Positions 51,941-62,070 are shown, numbered from the stretch's first letter. The stretch: 64,000 bases of DNA from PHAA01 sp963665865 (GCA_963665865.2 CAXXWF010000001.1:1302001-1366000); one strand, 5' to 3'. Numbers and translations are program-made. Notes: generated by a model from the sequence alone, not told the origin.

Positions 51941-52170
51941 ATTTCCAAGCACCTTTTCCTAAACCCTTCGATATTAGCCGCACAAATTGTTGAACCAATA
52001 TACAATTATTTGCTATTATTCAGCAAATTAACTTTTTCGTAACAATTCTTAAGCATTTTGTAAAGCAATTCCCCTAAAAAGTTGGTATTCTGATAAAAAG
52101 GGACATGCCTGGACATTTCAATGTACGTCGGGGGATTCTGAATTAAGTGGATGGAGAGTGAAAGCAGCAA

Positions 52171-54057
52171 ATGGAACGGGATGGGAAGATTAGGTTTGAG
52201 GAGAATAAAGGGCAGGATCCGCTTGACGTTAGAAGGTACATGCCAGGCTTGGATGGGCTGCGAGCGCTGGCTGTGCTGGCTGTGATTGCTTACCATTTAA
52301 ACCTGAGTTGGGCTCCGGGAGGGCTGCTGGGGGTATGTATATTTTTTGTATTGTCCGGTTATCTAATCACCGACATTTTGGTTGTCCCCTGGAAGTCTTC
52401 CGGGGGCATGAACCTGAAGGAATTCTGGTTAGGCCGTGCGCGGCGATTGCTGCCCGCCCTGTTTTTGATGTTGACGGGTGTTATTGTCTGGATTGCTTTA
52501 TACGATAAAGCCCGGCTATCATCCTTATGGAATGATGTGCTGGCGGCAGTATTCTATTCCAGCAACTGGTGGTTAATCTTACATAAGGTTTCTTACTTTG
52601 CCAGCTTTGGACCTGCTTCACCTTTTGGACACCTATGGTCGTTAGCTGTGGAAGAACAGTTTTACCTGGTTTGGCCTTTGTTATTGGGGCTGGGATTACG
52701 CTATATTCCTGAGCGCCGTCGATTAATCGGATTAATAATGGCTTTGGCTGTTGCTTCAGCTGCCGCTATGGCAATTATTTATACACCCGGTATGGATCCC
52801 AGTCGGGTTTACTATGGAACCGATACCCGTGCTTTTGCTTTGCTTATCGGTGCGGTACTTGCCTTGGTATGGCCCAGTCGTGAGCTGCCCTTCGATCTGC
52901 CTCGTCAGCGCCGTCTTATTCTTGATGCCGTTGGAGGAGCAGGACTGCTGGTCGTATTATTGATGATATGGAAAAGCAATCAGTATCAAACCATCCTATA
53001 TCACGGTGGACTGGTGCTGTTCTCAATAGCCGCCGCTGCCGTGGTGGCGGTACTTGCTCATCCGGCCAGCCGTCTGGGCAGACTTTTTGGAATGCCGCCA
53101 TTACGGTGGCTGGGGGTATGGTCATATGGGATCTATCTGTGGCACTACCCGGTGATAGTGCTGACCAGCCCGGCCGTCAATACCGGGGGAGTGAATATTG
53201 AACTGGCGCTGGGACAAACAGCCTTGAGCATTGCCCTGGCCGCGATTTCCTGGTATTTTATCGAGGACCCGATTCGCCGCGGCCAATGGAAACAATCTTT
53301 ACGGCGGTTGGCATACGGCCAAACGTGGCGGCCCAAATTATTGGGATTTCGGAGTAAGGCTGCCAAAACCGCGAGTATAATAGCGCTATCTTATGTTTTG
53401 ATAATGGTGATGAGTGGTTGTTCAGTGATAAGTCAGGCCGAGCCAACGAATACGCAAGCTGAGGTTGTCAGCGGCATGGAATCAACCATGAAGGCGGAGA
53501 CAGAAACACCCGCAACTAAGGGGAATGGAGCTGCGCAGGAATCCGTTACTGGGGCGGTAAACCAGGGAACAGATAATAACGGTGTATTTACAGATCAAGG
53601 GGTCACGGTTATCGGAGATTCGGTGATGGTAGAAATGGAACCAGAATTGAAAAAGCTTTTCCCGAATATTATAGTGGATGCGGTCATTGGCCGGCAAATG
53701 TATCAGGCACCCAAGGTAATTGAAAATCTGAAAGAACAGGGTATACTGGGAAAGACAGTTATTATCGAGTTGGGAGCAAATGGATCATTTACAGAAAATC
53801 AATTAGTAGATATACTGAATTCGCTCGGAGATGACAGGCAGATCATATTAGTAAATACCCGGGTTCCCAAACCATGGGAAAGTGTGGTCAATCAGATCTT
53901 GGCTCAAGCTGCCGCCGCTGATTCCAAAATACGGCTGGTGAATTGGTATTCCGCCAGCAGCGGCCACAATGAGTATTTTTATCCGGACGGGGTTCACCTA
54001 AAAGAGGCAGGGGTTCAGGCTTATTTGGCACTTGTGGCGAGTGCTATCGCTCCCTGA
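52171..54057 (+). CDS. Membrane O-acyltransferase with SGNH domain (OatA-like)
   Basis: A 628-residue protein. Residues ~25-370 form an acyltransferase-3 domain with about ten membrane segments, starting YMPGLDGLRALAVLAVIAYH (catalytic histidine) and IFFVLSGYLITDIL; VEEQFYLVWPLLL is typical. A Thr/Glu/Gln-rich linker leads to an extracellular SGNH hydrolase-like domain with VIGDSVMV, IELGANGSF and the DGVHLKEAG Asp-His pair. This is the OatA layout, which O-acetylates peptidoglycan and gives lysozyme resistance. The exact acceptor is not proven. Confidence 0.88.
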   Translation: MERDGKIRFEENKGQDPLDVRRYMPGLDGLRALAVLAVIAYHLNLSWAPGGLLGVCIFFVLSGYLITDILVVPWKSSGGMNLKEFWLGRARRLLPALFLMLTGVIVWIALYDKARLSSLWNDVLAAVFYSSNWWLILHKVSYFASFGPASPFGHLWSLAVEEQFYLVWPLLLGLGLRYIPERRRLIGLIMALAVASAAAMAIIYTPGMDPSRVYYGTDTRAFALLIGAVLALVWPSRELPFDLPRQRRLILDAVGGAGLLVVLLMIWKSNQYQTILYHGGLVLFSIAAAAVVAVLAHPASRLGRLFGMPPLRWLGVWSYGIYLWHYPVIVLTSPAVNTGGVNIELALGQTALSIALAAISWYFIEDPIRRGQWKQSLRRLAYGQTWRPKLLGFRSKAAKTASIIALSYVLIMVMSGCSVISQAEPTNTQAEVVSGMESTMKAETETPATKGNGAAQESVTGAVNQGTDNNGVFTDQGVTVIGDSVMVEMEPELKKLFPNIIVDAVIGRQMYQAPKVIENLKEQGILGKTVIIELGANGSFTENQLVDILNSLGDDRQIILVNTRVPKPWESVVNQILAQAAAADSKIRLVNWYSASSGHNEYFYPDGVHLKEAGVQAYLALVASAIAP

Positions 54058-54106
54058 CCTGCTTGATAGTCCCTAAATCGACTATAATCTTGAAATGGAG
54101 ATTCTG

Positions 54107-54820
54107 ATGAACGATACCAAAACAAAAATTCTGGTGGTTGAAGATGAAGAGTCAATCAGGCGTTTTATCAGCCTTAATCTAAGTGCGGTTGGATATGAAG
54201 TGGGTGAAGCCGACACCGGCGAGAAAGCCCTGGCTATGTTAAGTTTCTTTACGCCTGATGTTATCGTACTTGATTTGATGCTGCCGGGAATCAGCGGGTT
54301 AGAAGTCTGCCAGCGAATCCGGGAAATGATGCCCCAAACGTTTGTGATTATGCTAACCGCAAAGAGTCAAGATACCGATAAAATTCTGGGTCTTGAATTG
54401 GGTGCGGATGATTATTTGGTTAAACCGTTCAATCCTTTCGAATTGATAGCCCGAATCAAGGCCATGTTAAGGCGCAGAACCCACCTAATGGCGGATAGCA
54501 ATGTTCTTCGCTGCGATGATTTATGTTTGGACATTGGTGCCAATAAATTTATTAAAAATAATATTGAAATCGAATTAACGCCGATCGAATTTGCCCTGCT
54601 CAAGATGTTTATGGAAAATCAGGGAAAGGCGCTTAAACGCGATGAGATATTAAATGCTGTCTGGGGAGAAAATTATTTTGGTGATACCAAGACTTTGGAC
54701 GTCCATATCCGCCGCTTGAGAGAAAAGTTGGAAAACAATCCATCTGAACCTGAATACATAAAAACGGTCTGGGGTTCAGGTTATCGATGGCAGGCGGGGC
54801 CCAATAGGAGCACATCATGA
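54107..54820 (+). CDS. OmpR-family response regulator
   Basis: A 237-residue regulator. The receiver domain has KILVVEDEES, the phosphorylated aspartate in VIVLDLMLPG, and lysine in DYLVKPFNPFEL. The winged-helix effector domain ends HIRRLREKLENN and YIKTVWGSGYRW. GGAG lies six bases before this ATG. It overlaps the histidine kinase gene as ATGA. OatA-like gene upstream and lipoprotein gene downstream suggest an envelope-related regulon. Confidence 0.94.
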   Translation: MNDTKTKILVVEDEESIRRFISLNLSAVGYEVGEADTGEKALAMLSFFTPDVIVLDLMLPGISGLEVCQRIREMMPQTFVIMLTAKSQDTDKILGLELGADDYLVKPFNPFELIARIKAMLRRRTHLMADSNVLRCDDLCLDIGANKFIKNNIEIELTPIEFALLKMFMENQGKALKRDEILNAVWGENYFGDTKTLDVHIRRLREKLENNPSEPEYIKTVWGSGYRWQAGPNRSTS

Positions 54821-56205
54821 AAGGAATCAGAGGCAGATTAACTGCCAATTTCTTGATCGTTATTATTTGCACGGTTGCGATTCTGGAACTGTTTCTTATC
54901 TATATCGTTAAGCAGAATTACTATAACAGTTTGGAAGGCAGTCTGGGCAATCAGATAAAAATCTGTGCAGATATGTATACGCAGTATTTTTCGGATGCAT
55001 CGCTGCAAGACAATGTGCTGTATAATGTTGATGCTTTCTGGAACCAGAGTAACGCCGAAGTGCAGATTGCTGATACAGACGGCAATATTGTTATGGACTC
55101 CCAGGGTACAATTTCACCGGATATGATAGGTAAAGACATTAAAGAAGCTTTAGATGGCAAGACGGGTACGTGGATCGGCTACGTAAACGGGCAAAAAGTC
55201 ATGGCGGTTGCCAATCCGCTGAAATCGAACAATCAAATCGTAGGTGTGCTGCGATTTATCACTTCTTTGAGCGCCGTTGACCAGGATATTGTAAAAACCG
55301 AGGAAGTCTTTATATTAATCGGGTTGTTGGTAATTCTCATCGTGGGTTCGGTGAGTATTTTTTTGGCCAATACCATCGTTGTGCCTTTGCAGGAAGTTAC
55401 GGCTGTAGCCCAAAGCATGGCCGCCGGCAATTTCCAAATCAAAAGCCAGAAGATGCGAGATGATGAAGTCGGTAAACTTTCGGATACATTGAATTACCTG
55501 GCTGATGAAATTGTTAAAAGGGAAGAGCTCAAAAACACTTTTATCTCATCTGTGTCGCATGAATTGCGTACCCCCCTGACATCAATCAAGGGGTGGGCGA
55601 TTACGCTGCAGAGTGAAAACTTTCAACAAAAGGAAATGCTGAGCGACGGACTTAACATTATTGCCAAAGAGAGTGACCGGCTTACCCAGATGGTTGAAGA
55701 ACTTTTGGATTTTTCCAAGTTTGTATCCGGCCGCATAAAACTCAACCCTGAAGATGTGAACCTAATTAATCTAATTGAACATCTGCATAAACAATTGACA
55801 CCGCGGGCAGTGCGGGAAAATATTGATTTTACCGTTGATTATCCTGAGGACATGCCCAATATTTATGCCGATCTCAACCGTCTCAAACAGTTGTTTATTA
55901 ATCTTTTGGATAATGCTTTTAATTTCAATCATCCGGGAGGTTATGTTCATTTCAAAGCGGAACTTCAAGCAGATTTTAAATTTACCATATCTGACAGCGG
56001 CTGTGGAATAGATGTCGATGAGCTGCCTATGGTCAAAGAAAAATTTTTCAAAGGGAAAAGCTCGCTTTCTAAAAATGGGATAGGGCTTTCCATTTGCGAG
56101 GAAATTGTTACCCTGATGGGTGGAAGGCTCGAGATCATGAGCGAGCTGACCAAAGGAACGGATGTTGTGATAATTTTGCCCAAAGGGGAGAAGGCAGATG
56201 CTTAA
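54817..56205 (+). CDS. HAMP-domain sensor histidine kinase
   Basis: A 462-residue membrane kinase. A first helix (LTANFLIVIICTVAILELFL), a ~130-residue extracytoplasmic PAS-like sensor with VQIADTDGNIVMDSQ, and a second helix (VFILIGLLVILIVGSVSIFL) precede HAMP. The phosphoacceptor is in SSVSHELRTPLTSIKGW; N-box LLDNAFNF and G-box SDSGCGIDVDE follow. It is coupled to the response regulator and overlaps the lipoprotein gene by eight bases. Confidence 0.94.
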   Translation: MKGIRGRLTANFLIVIICTVAILELFLIYIVKQNYYNSLEGSLGNQIKICADMYTQYFSDASLQDNVLYNVDAFWNQSNAEVQIADTDGNIVMDSQGTISPDMIGKDIKEALDGKTGTWIGYVNGQKVMAVANPLKSNNQIVGVLRFITSLSAVDQDIVKTEEVFILIGLLVILIVGSVSIFLANTIVVPLQEVTAVAQSMAAGNFQIKSQKMRDDEVGKLSDTLNYLADEIVKREELKNTFISSVSHELRTPLTSIKGWAITLQSENFQQKEMLSDGLNIIAKESDRLTQMVEELLDFSKFVSGRIKLNPEDVNLINLIEHLHKQLTPRAVRENIDFTVDYPEDMPNIYADLNRLKQLFINLLDNAFNFNHPGGYVHFKAELQADFKFTISDSGCGIDVDELPMVKEKFFKGKSSLSKNGIGLSICEEIVTLMGGRLEIMSELTKGTDVVIILPKGEKADA

Positions 56206-57658
56206 TATGGGTAAGCTTTGGCTGGTATTGTTTTCTCTTCTTTTCGTGGGCGGCTGCGTCAATCCTGCATGGACCACAACCGGAAGAATTGTTCCGCCCG
56301 TATATAATGTTTGCCCCTTGGAAGGGAAATGGACAGTGATTCAGGCTTTAGGTTCCGAGGGATATTCCGGGAAGACGATTCTTGAGACAGAGGGCAGCTA
56401 TGCTCAGTTTAGCAGGGAATTTGCGATATTAGGAAGTAATGTTTGGAAGAAAACCTCCTATAAAATCAAGAAGGTAAATTCAACGGATTATTTAATGACC
56501 AGATATACTGCCCTCGACAGCTATCTGGCGTCAATTAATAAGGAAGTTGAGGTCGTTACCATATTTGCAGATTCGAATTATTTGGGGGAATTCATGATCA
56601 TTGATGATTCCACCATTATTTCTTTTGTACAAAACAAAATGCTGCTGCTTAAAAAGGTGGCTGATCATGCGGACGATCCCCGGTCAGTTGCGAATGCCAA
56701 TATTATGGATACCAACCAATATAGCAATTCAGGCACCTCCGGTATTTTTATTGGCTTGAAAATACCGGATAAAAATGACTATAGCTATAAGACCATTTGG
56801 GTTGCTGCGGACGATAAAAAGCTTCGTCCAGTACTAAGCAGGAATAATATTGTTTTTCCGCGTAAAAGTGGTTTTTGGGAACTTCAGGTACGCAGGGTGC
56901 AGAATAAGAAGGAAATCACCGATGAATTATCAGCACGCAATGTTGCGGCGAAGGATTCAGCCATAGTAAAAGGTAAAGTCCTTTTAAAACAAGCTCAGCC
57001 AACGACTAACTCCAAAATCATTGATTATATTGGCAATGATTATGTTGCTATAGAAAACAGTATGGCCGGTAACAATAAACTGCAGATATTGCCGGTTGAT
57101 AATTTATCATCGCCAATTGGGATCAAGGTTGCAGATTTGCTGGGAGACAAGGGCTTAACCGCTTATCGCAGCGCCAGGGAACTAGCACTGCGAACCCTGC
57201 ATGATGAAGGGATTGCAGCGGTGGATGAGGATATGAGCGAAGATAATTTGGGACTGACACGAAAAAATGGCCACTGGCATCTGCAGGGGAGAATAAACTA
57301 TCCAAGCAATGGCAGGCCTGGAACCAGGGATTTCAATATCAATTTCACTCCGCCGGCCAGCTTAATTGTCTACGATACGGTCTATCTCAGTTGGCAGAAT
57401 ATCAAAGATCGGGTTCCGAATGCTTTGGATGCATTTACTTCGCCCAATCAAGATATAGCCATCATTGAAACGAAAAACAAATTATATATCTTCGGAATCA
57501 GCGGCGAACAATTAGACAGCGTACCCCTGGGGGAAATTGAGTTGCAGGAAGGTGCCGCGGTTGTGATGGCGGAGTGGGCAACAGGGTTCTATGTGGATAA
57601 TTGGGAGAGGACATTTCTCACCATTGGGGCGCAAACTGTTAAGAATTCAGCCTTATGA
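56198..57658 (+). CDS. Lipoprotein of a two-component operon
   Basis: A 486-residue protein with a lipoprotein signal (GKLWLVLFSLLFVGGC; the cysteine at residue 20 would be lipidated). The mature part has a lipocalin-like region (CPLEGKWTVIQALGSEGYSG) and a C-terminal repeat-like half (NGHWHLQGRINYP, TFLTIGAQTVKN). No family is recognised. The gene overlaps the histidine kinase stop codon, so it is probably an accessory or output protein of that signalling system. Confidence 0.75.
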   Translation: MLNMGKLWLVLFSLLFVGGCVNPAWTTTGRIVPPVYNVCPLEGKWTVIQALGSEGYSGKTILETEGSYAQFSREFAILGSNVWKKTSYKIKKVNSTDYLMTRYTALDSYLASINKEVEVVTIFADSNYLGEFMIIDDSTIISFVQNKMLLLKKVADHADDPRSVANANIMDTNQYSNSGTSGIFIGLKIPDKNDYSYKTIWVAADDKKLRPVLSRNNIVFPRKSGFWELQVRRVQNKKEITDELSARNVAAKDSAIVKGKVLLKQAQPTTNSKIIDYIGNDYVAIENSMAGNNKLQILPVDNLSSPIGIKVADLLGDKGLTAYRSARELALRTLHDEGIAAVDEDMSEDNLGLTRKNGHWHLQGRINYPSNGRPGTRDFNINFTPPASLIVYDTVYLSWQNIKDRVPNALDAFTSPNQDIAIIETKNKLYIFGISGEQLDSVPLGEIELQEGAAVVMAEWATGFYVDNWERTFLTIGAQTVKNSAL

Positions 57659-57971
57659 ATTTGCACAATGAAATAGACACTATCGACTGTATAGGAAAAC
57701 GAACCGGACTTAAAATCCCGAGTGGACAACATGGTAACATAGATAAAATCTTTTTATATGGCGGCTAACCGAAACGCCGATGTGTGGGGCGGCACCTACC
57801 GCTGCGTCAGGGTATATCATATACTTCCAACCTGTCGCATTTGTCCGGGCCTTTTTGTAAACAATAGCCGGTTTGCTGATTCAGTTAGGTACAGGCACAG
57901 GTGAATGTGTTATGCTCTATATATTGGCAGATATGGTCGCAGATGGGATACGGAAGGAGGGAGCAGGGATA
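57659..57971. other. Intergenic region without recognised feature
   Basis: This 313-base gap has a short GC-rich stretch (57764-57815) with some self-complementarity around GGCGGC and GCCG. It matches no riboswitch or repeat recognised by eye. It should carry the promoter of the stalk/propeller gene that follows. Confidence 0.3.
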
Positions 57972-60209
57972 GTGAAGGGCAGGATGGGACTATCGTTTAC
58001 AAGCAGATTGCTTGCTATCACCATAGCTATATTATTCGCGTTTCCCGGTCAGGGGAGGGCCAGTTCTTTCGTGGACAGCAACTATATCCATTGGACGGTA
58101 GGGGTGAAGAACGAAGCCCAGGAGATTCTCTATGCAGACGATTCGTTTCTGTACCTGATGGTGGATGGAGAAATGAAAAAAGTGAACCGGAATTTTGGCT
58201 ATGGGCTGGAGAGCCTCACGCATCAGGAAGAGGAGAGCATCAAACAAAAGAGCCAGGCTGACACCGGCCTGACAGACATAGATCCATCTCTGCTGATGGT
58301 GGAGGGAAATACCCTGACTTATGAGAAGAAACCTATCCTGGATGTTGCCACTTATCAGGAGGAGAACCGGGACTTCTATCTAAACCGCCCGGATCTTCAA
58401 CCCCAGCCGGTTTCCTATAAAGCTTCAGTCCACCGGTCCGCCAGCGGACTGGAATTGCTGCTGGTTACCAGTTATCCTGAGCCCGATGTGCCGCCTCCCT
58501 ACACAAATTATTATTTTGATCTGATCGCACTGGACCGGGGGCAGGCTATTCACCTGACTGCATTGGAAAAATTTGCTCCTCAACAGGTGGCGGAAAGCCA
58601 GGACGGAACCCTGTGGTTTTCAGGAACCCAGAATGTTACAAAATTTCTTAATGAACGGAGCCTATTCAGAATCGACACCAAGGGCAGTCTGCAGTCGTTA
58701 AACCAGTCCTTGCGCTGCAATGATATTCGCCTGCTGCAGGCCACTAGCAATCATGTAATTGTCTGGGCCGGTACCCATACCTTTTATTTCGATCCTGACC
58801 CTACCAGGTATGATAAGGGCAAAAACGTTGTCTATTGCATCGACAGTTCGGGCGCGGTGCAGGCCCGGCCTGAGAAGATCAGCGATATCTGCGGCATGTA
58901 TTACGCCCCCGGCGATGAGATATATGGAGTCAGTTCCGATGGCAAAAGTCTGATAAACCTTACCAGAAACCAGACTTATCCGATGAGGGACCAGGACGAT
59001 TATGAAGAAATCCAAAAGATGATCAATTCCGCCAAGGAACAAGAAGACCTCTCATCACTGCCCACCCGGGTGCGATTCGATAAGGACGGCAGTCAATGGT
59101 TGATAAGGAACGGTCAGGCCATCCATTCCCGCAGCGGCGTCGAGGAAGTCTTTCACGGGGGTCAGGATGTCTTGCTTAATGGGATGGAAAATATTTTCAT
59201 TGACGGGCAGGACGGCAAATGGTTTTTGTCAGTGGCCGGTGTAGGCTTTATGGCCAATGGATCAAGCGAAGTGAAGAATATGAACTCCGTCCTTCCGGAC
59301 TCCTATCCCGGGGCCGAGAAACGTCGCATGTTTGTCGATACTCAAGACTGTATATGGTACTTCGGACCGCAGATCCAGAGTCTCCCCTTGCAAAGCCCCA
59401 TCCCGGCTACAGCCTCTGATCCTCAAAGCGATGGATTCACCCCGTTGGAGCAAAACTATATTGAGTATCAAAACAAAGCCTACTTTGCCTATCAAAAAAG
59501 CAATGGAGATCAATCCGTCACTCTTCGTCTGTTCAGCATAAGCAGCAGCGGGCAATTGGATTATTCAGATTATTCTTTGACCAAAAAAGGTATGGACTTT
59601 TTTGCCCGGGACGGAGTGTTTTATGTTAACTTGGCCGACGGGTTCTGGCGTATGGAAGGCCAGCGGGCCATGGAAGTCTGCAACCCCTGTTTGAATAAGA
59701 TCAGCTGGTCGCACTACTGTTTGGATTCTAACCGCCTGGGGTTCTCCACCGCTGCCCGCAATGTGCTGGTGGACATTCCCCGGCCCGGAGATTTGGTGGA
59801 TACCTTTGCCCAACCGGCAGATTGGGTGGAGGGTTTTTACCCGGGAAGACAAACGGTTTTGGTTAATAACATCCCCATTACCTCCTTCTTGATCCAGGGC
59901 CAGGGAAAGAATGCTATCTGTGTGGAAGACCTGCAATATTACGGTTTTGACATGGTCTGGGACCCCGTCAAACGCAGTACCTTCTTAAATAGAGCTGGCA
60001 AGAAAACCACTGGTGAATCACATGGATCATCCATAAAGTCCGCTCCCGGAAATATCTATGCCAGTGATGTGCAGATTTACATCAATGATGTGCCAATGCG
60101 AAGTTATAATACAGGGGGTTATTCCCTGGTGGCTATTGACGATTTGGACAGGGTTTTTAACATTCGCAAAGAAGGTGCGATGGTCTATTTATCAGATCGC
60201 CAACCATGA
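57972..60209 (+). CDS. Secreted protein: two-component-propeller-like N-terminus plus stalk (copper amine oxidase N) domain
   Basis: A 745-residue exported protein. The chosen GTG start, with AAGGAGG 11 bases upstream, gives a signal peptide (GLSFTSRLLAITIAILFAFP); the longer frame adds 33 unsupported residues. Residues ~40-590 resemble a beta-propeller with sensor-like blades (DGTLWFSGTQNVTKF, KDGSQWLIRNGQ, DGKWFLSVAGVGFM, DTQDCIWYFG). The last ~130 residues form a stalk domain (RQTVLVNNIPITSFLIQGQG, DVQIYINDVPMRSYNTGG). The domain order is reversed relative to the protein at 2337. Confidence 0.75.
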   Translation: MKGRMGLSFTSRLLAITIAILFAFPGQGRASSFVDSNYIHWTVGVKNEAQEILYADDSFLYLMVDGEMKKVNRNFGYGLESLTHQEEESIKQKSQADTGLTDIDPSLLMVEGNTLTYEKKPILDVATYQEENRDFYLNRPDLQPQPVSYKASVHRSASGLELLLVTSYPEPDVPPPYTNYYFDLIALDRGQAIHLTALEKFAPQQVAESQDGTLWFSGTQNVTKFLNERSLFRIDTKGSLQSLNQSLRCNDIRLLQATSNHVIVWAGTHTFYFDPDPTRYDKGKNVVYCIDSSGAVQARPEKISDICGMYYAPGDEIYGVSSDGKSLINLTRNQTYPMRDQDDYEEIQKMINSAKEQEDLSSLPTRVRFDKDGSQWLIRNGQAIHSRSGVEEVFHGGQDVLLNGMENIFIDGQDGKWFLSVAGVGFMANGSSEVKNMNSVLPDSYPGAEKRRMFVDTQDCIWYFGPQIQSLPLQSPIPATASDPQSDGFTPLEQNYIEYQNKAYFAYQKSNGDQSVTLRLFSISSSGQLDYSDYSLTKKGMDFFARDGVFYVNLADGFWRMEGQRAMEVCNPCLNKISWSHYCLDSNRLGFSTAARNVLVDIPRPGDLVDTFAQPADWVEGFYPGRQTVLVNNIPITSFLIQGQGKNAICVEDLQYYGFDMVWDPVKRSTFLNRAGKKTTGESHGSSIKSAPGNIYASDVQIYINDVPMRSYNTGGYSLVAIDDLDRVFNIRKEGAMVYLSDRQP

Positions 60210-60311
60210 AAATGTAGGCAAGGGCGATAAGTTCCTAGGCCGCTTCTTCTATGGACAAAAATTCAATTTGAGTATTTGTCACAGCCCCTAATCGCGTTAA
60301 GCTGCAAGAAT

Positions 60312-61751
60312 TTAATTGTTTTTTGGCCGGCTTAGATCAATGATAATCCGGCCATTTTCATATTGAATAAAGTTCTTAAGTTTTACCGCAACCGATTCGT
60401 TTTCATCTCTTACCAAAGTGCCTGTGCGAAATACCGAAAGCAGAAGTCCGATAAGGAACATATTGGTAACCAGAGCCATTTTCCCATATGAGATAAGGGG
60501 CAGCGACAGCGGAGAAAGCAGCATAAAACCTAGATTCGAAGCAATATATACGATCAACTGCACGGCGAATGTCGAAACAATTGCGGTGGAAGTTAAATAA
60601 CCGAGTACGCTTTTCTGCTTCTTACAGAGAATAATTGCGCGAATAATGAAGACCGCGAATAAGGCAATGATGCCTAAAAGTACTATCCATCCGAATCTGT
60701 AAGTCAAATAGGTTAACAAATAGTCGGTATTGATTGCAGGCAACATGTGAGCGGCTAAAATGTTGGAGGCATCTACGGAAACCCCATAATCATAATAATT
60801 CATGGGCTTACCGACGCCGATAAACTGCGCATGGGACAAAATCCGTTGGATGGCAGTTCCCATATATCCCATCCCGGTTGGATCAAGGGAGGGATTGAAT
60901 ACGTATCGTAGTCTCTCTGCTCTATACCCTACACTCATAATAAACATGAAAAAAGACGCCGGCAAAACGATGGCAGTTGGGATAAATAGGATTAGTAGGG
61001 CCGATAGTTTTCTCACGTTGAACCAGCCTTTTAAAACAGTGGCTGTCAAAATAGTGAGACAGGAAACACCAAGCAAAAAAAGAACGGTTAAATTGGGCAC
61101 AATCATGGACAGAAAGGCGGGAATAACAAAAGCCGCCCCGCAAAGAATAAGGCCGCCATAGCCTTTGTTTCTCATGTTGTAAACCAAGCCGGCAAAGGCG
61201 GTTGGAAACACCAGCAGCGGATAAATCGCATATCTTGCTGCGCCCTTTACTTCCCCGGTAAAGAAACAAAAAACAAGTGTTATCGCACCGAGCGTGAAAA
61301 ATGCAAGCTTAGGGTATTTCCCAACGATGGTGAAATCGGCGAAATAGGCGGCCAACATCACAATGAGGGCAATACCCACCCATAACATCTGTTGTTCCAA
61401 CCTCCATGCCCCGTCCAGCGTGGAATCTATAAAAAACTGAATCGCAAATCCTAAAAGAAGCATAGCACCTGTCAAGGTGAGCAAGATCCAATCCGGTTTC
61501 GGCCGGTGAGCGTGGTCAAGCTGCTCTCCTACAATAACCGGGTCTCCCATCTCCGTGAGGGCCTGGTCGATTGCCATTTCCTCATCAACCCCTTCTATGA
61601 GCAGGGCGTTCTTTTGATCGGTTATGTGGTTTTCAATTTCCTCTAAAACAATAGGCTGCACCCTTTTCCAGCGTATCTGTTGGCGTACAGTTTCTAAATA
61701 CCCGGCGATCTTATCGGGAGGTTGCAAAAGTGGCACCCCCCAAAACAGCAT
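60312..61751 (-). CDS. FtsW/RodA/SpoVE-family protein with permease-prefix N-terminal domain
   Basis: A 479-residue SEDS-type membrane protein, probably a peptidoglycan glycosyltransferase relative. The N-terminal ~85 residues are a cytoplasmic prefix (QIRWKRVQPIVLEEIENHIT, MAIDQALTEMGDPVIVGEQL), as found in PadR-linked permeases. About ten membrane segments follow. The SEDS hallmark near the end is LGFMLLSPLSLPLISYGKMA. It overlaps the PadR gene by 41 bases; an in-frame GTG at 61736 is an alternative start. It should be repressed by that PadR protein. Confidence 0.82.
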   Translation of the reverse strand: MLFWGVPLLQPPDKIAGYLETVRQQIRWKRVQPIVLEEIENHITDQKNALLIEGVDEEMAIDQALTEMGDPVIVGEQLDHAHRPKPDWILLTLTGAMLLLGFAIQFFIDSTLDGAWRLEQQMLWVGIALIVMLAAYFADFTIVGKYPKLAFFTLGAITLVFCFFTGEVKGAARYAIYPLLVFPTAFAGLVYNMRNKGYGGLILCGAAFVIPAFLSMIVPNLTVLFLLGVSCLTILTATVLKGWFNVRKLSALLILFIPTAIVLPASFFMFIMSVGYRAERLRYVFNPSLDPTGMGYMGTAIQRILSHAQFIGVGKPMNYYDYGVSVDASNILAAHMLPAINTDYLLTYLTYRFGWIVLLGIIALFAVFIIRAIILCKKQKSVLGYLTSTAIVSTFAVQLIVYIASNLGFMLLSPLSLPLISYGKMALVTNMFLIGLLLSVFRTGTLVRDENESVAVKLKNFIQYENGRIIIDLSRPKNN

Positions 61752-62058
61752 TTACGGCAGAGGAATAAGACGTCCATTCCTCTTTTTTCTCATGCAAATA
61801 ATTACGGCCCTGTTTCGTAAGGCTGTAGTATTTTCGTACCCTTGCATTGTCCGCAGTCTTCTCGTAAGAAGCGACCAGTTCTTTTTGTTCCAAAGTGTGG
61901 AGCAGCGGATATAATGTTCCCGCTTTTAACGCAAAAACATTTTTTGATTTTCTGTTCAGTTCTGCAATCATTTGATAACCATACATATCCGCTTCTTCAA
62001 GCAGTTTTAATAAAAGCATGGTTGTGCTTCCTGTTAACAGGCTTTTATCAATTGTCAT
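61711..62058 (-). CDS. PadR-family transcriptional regulator
   Basis: A 115-residue PadR regulator: GSTTMLLLKLLEEADMYGYQ, then KAGTLYPLLHTLEQKELVAS and KYYSLTKQGRNYL. GGAGG precedes the ATG. It is the first gene of an operon with the FtsW/RodA-like gene. A 46-bp perfect palindrome immediately upstream of its ribosome site is a convincing autoregulatory operator. Confidence 0.93.
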   Translation of the reverse strand: MTIDKSLLTGSTTMLLLKLLEEADMYGYQMIAELNRKSKNVFALKAGTLYPLLHTLEQKELVASYEKTADNARVRKYYSLTKQGRNYLHEKKEEWTSYSSAVNAVLGGATFATSR

Positions 62059-62070
62059 ATGTACACCTCC

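Noticed and set aside
57764..57815. Possible riboswitch upstream of the stalk/propeller gene
   Set aside because: GC-rich self-complementary bases are present, but no conserved aptamer core was recognised and no terminator follows.
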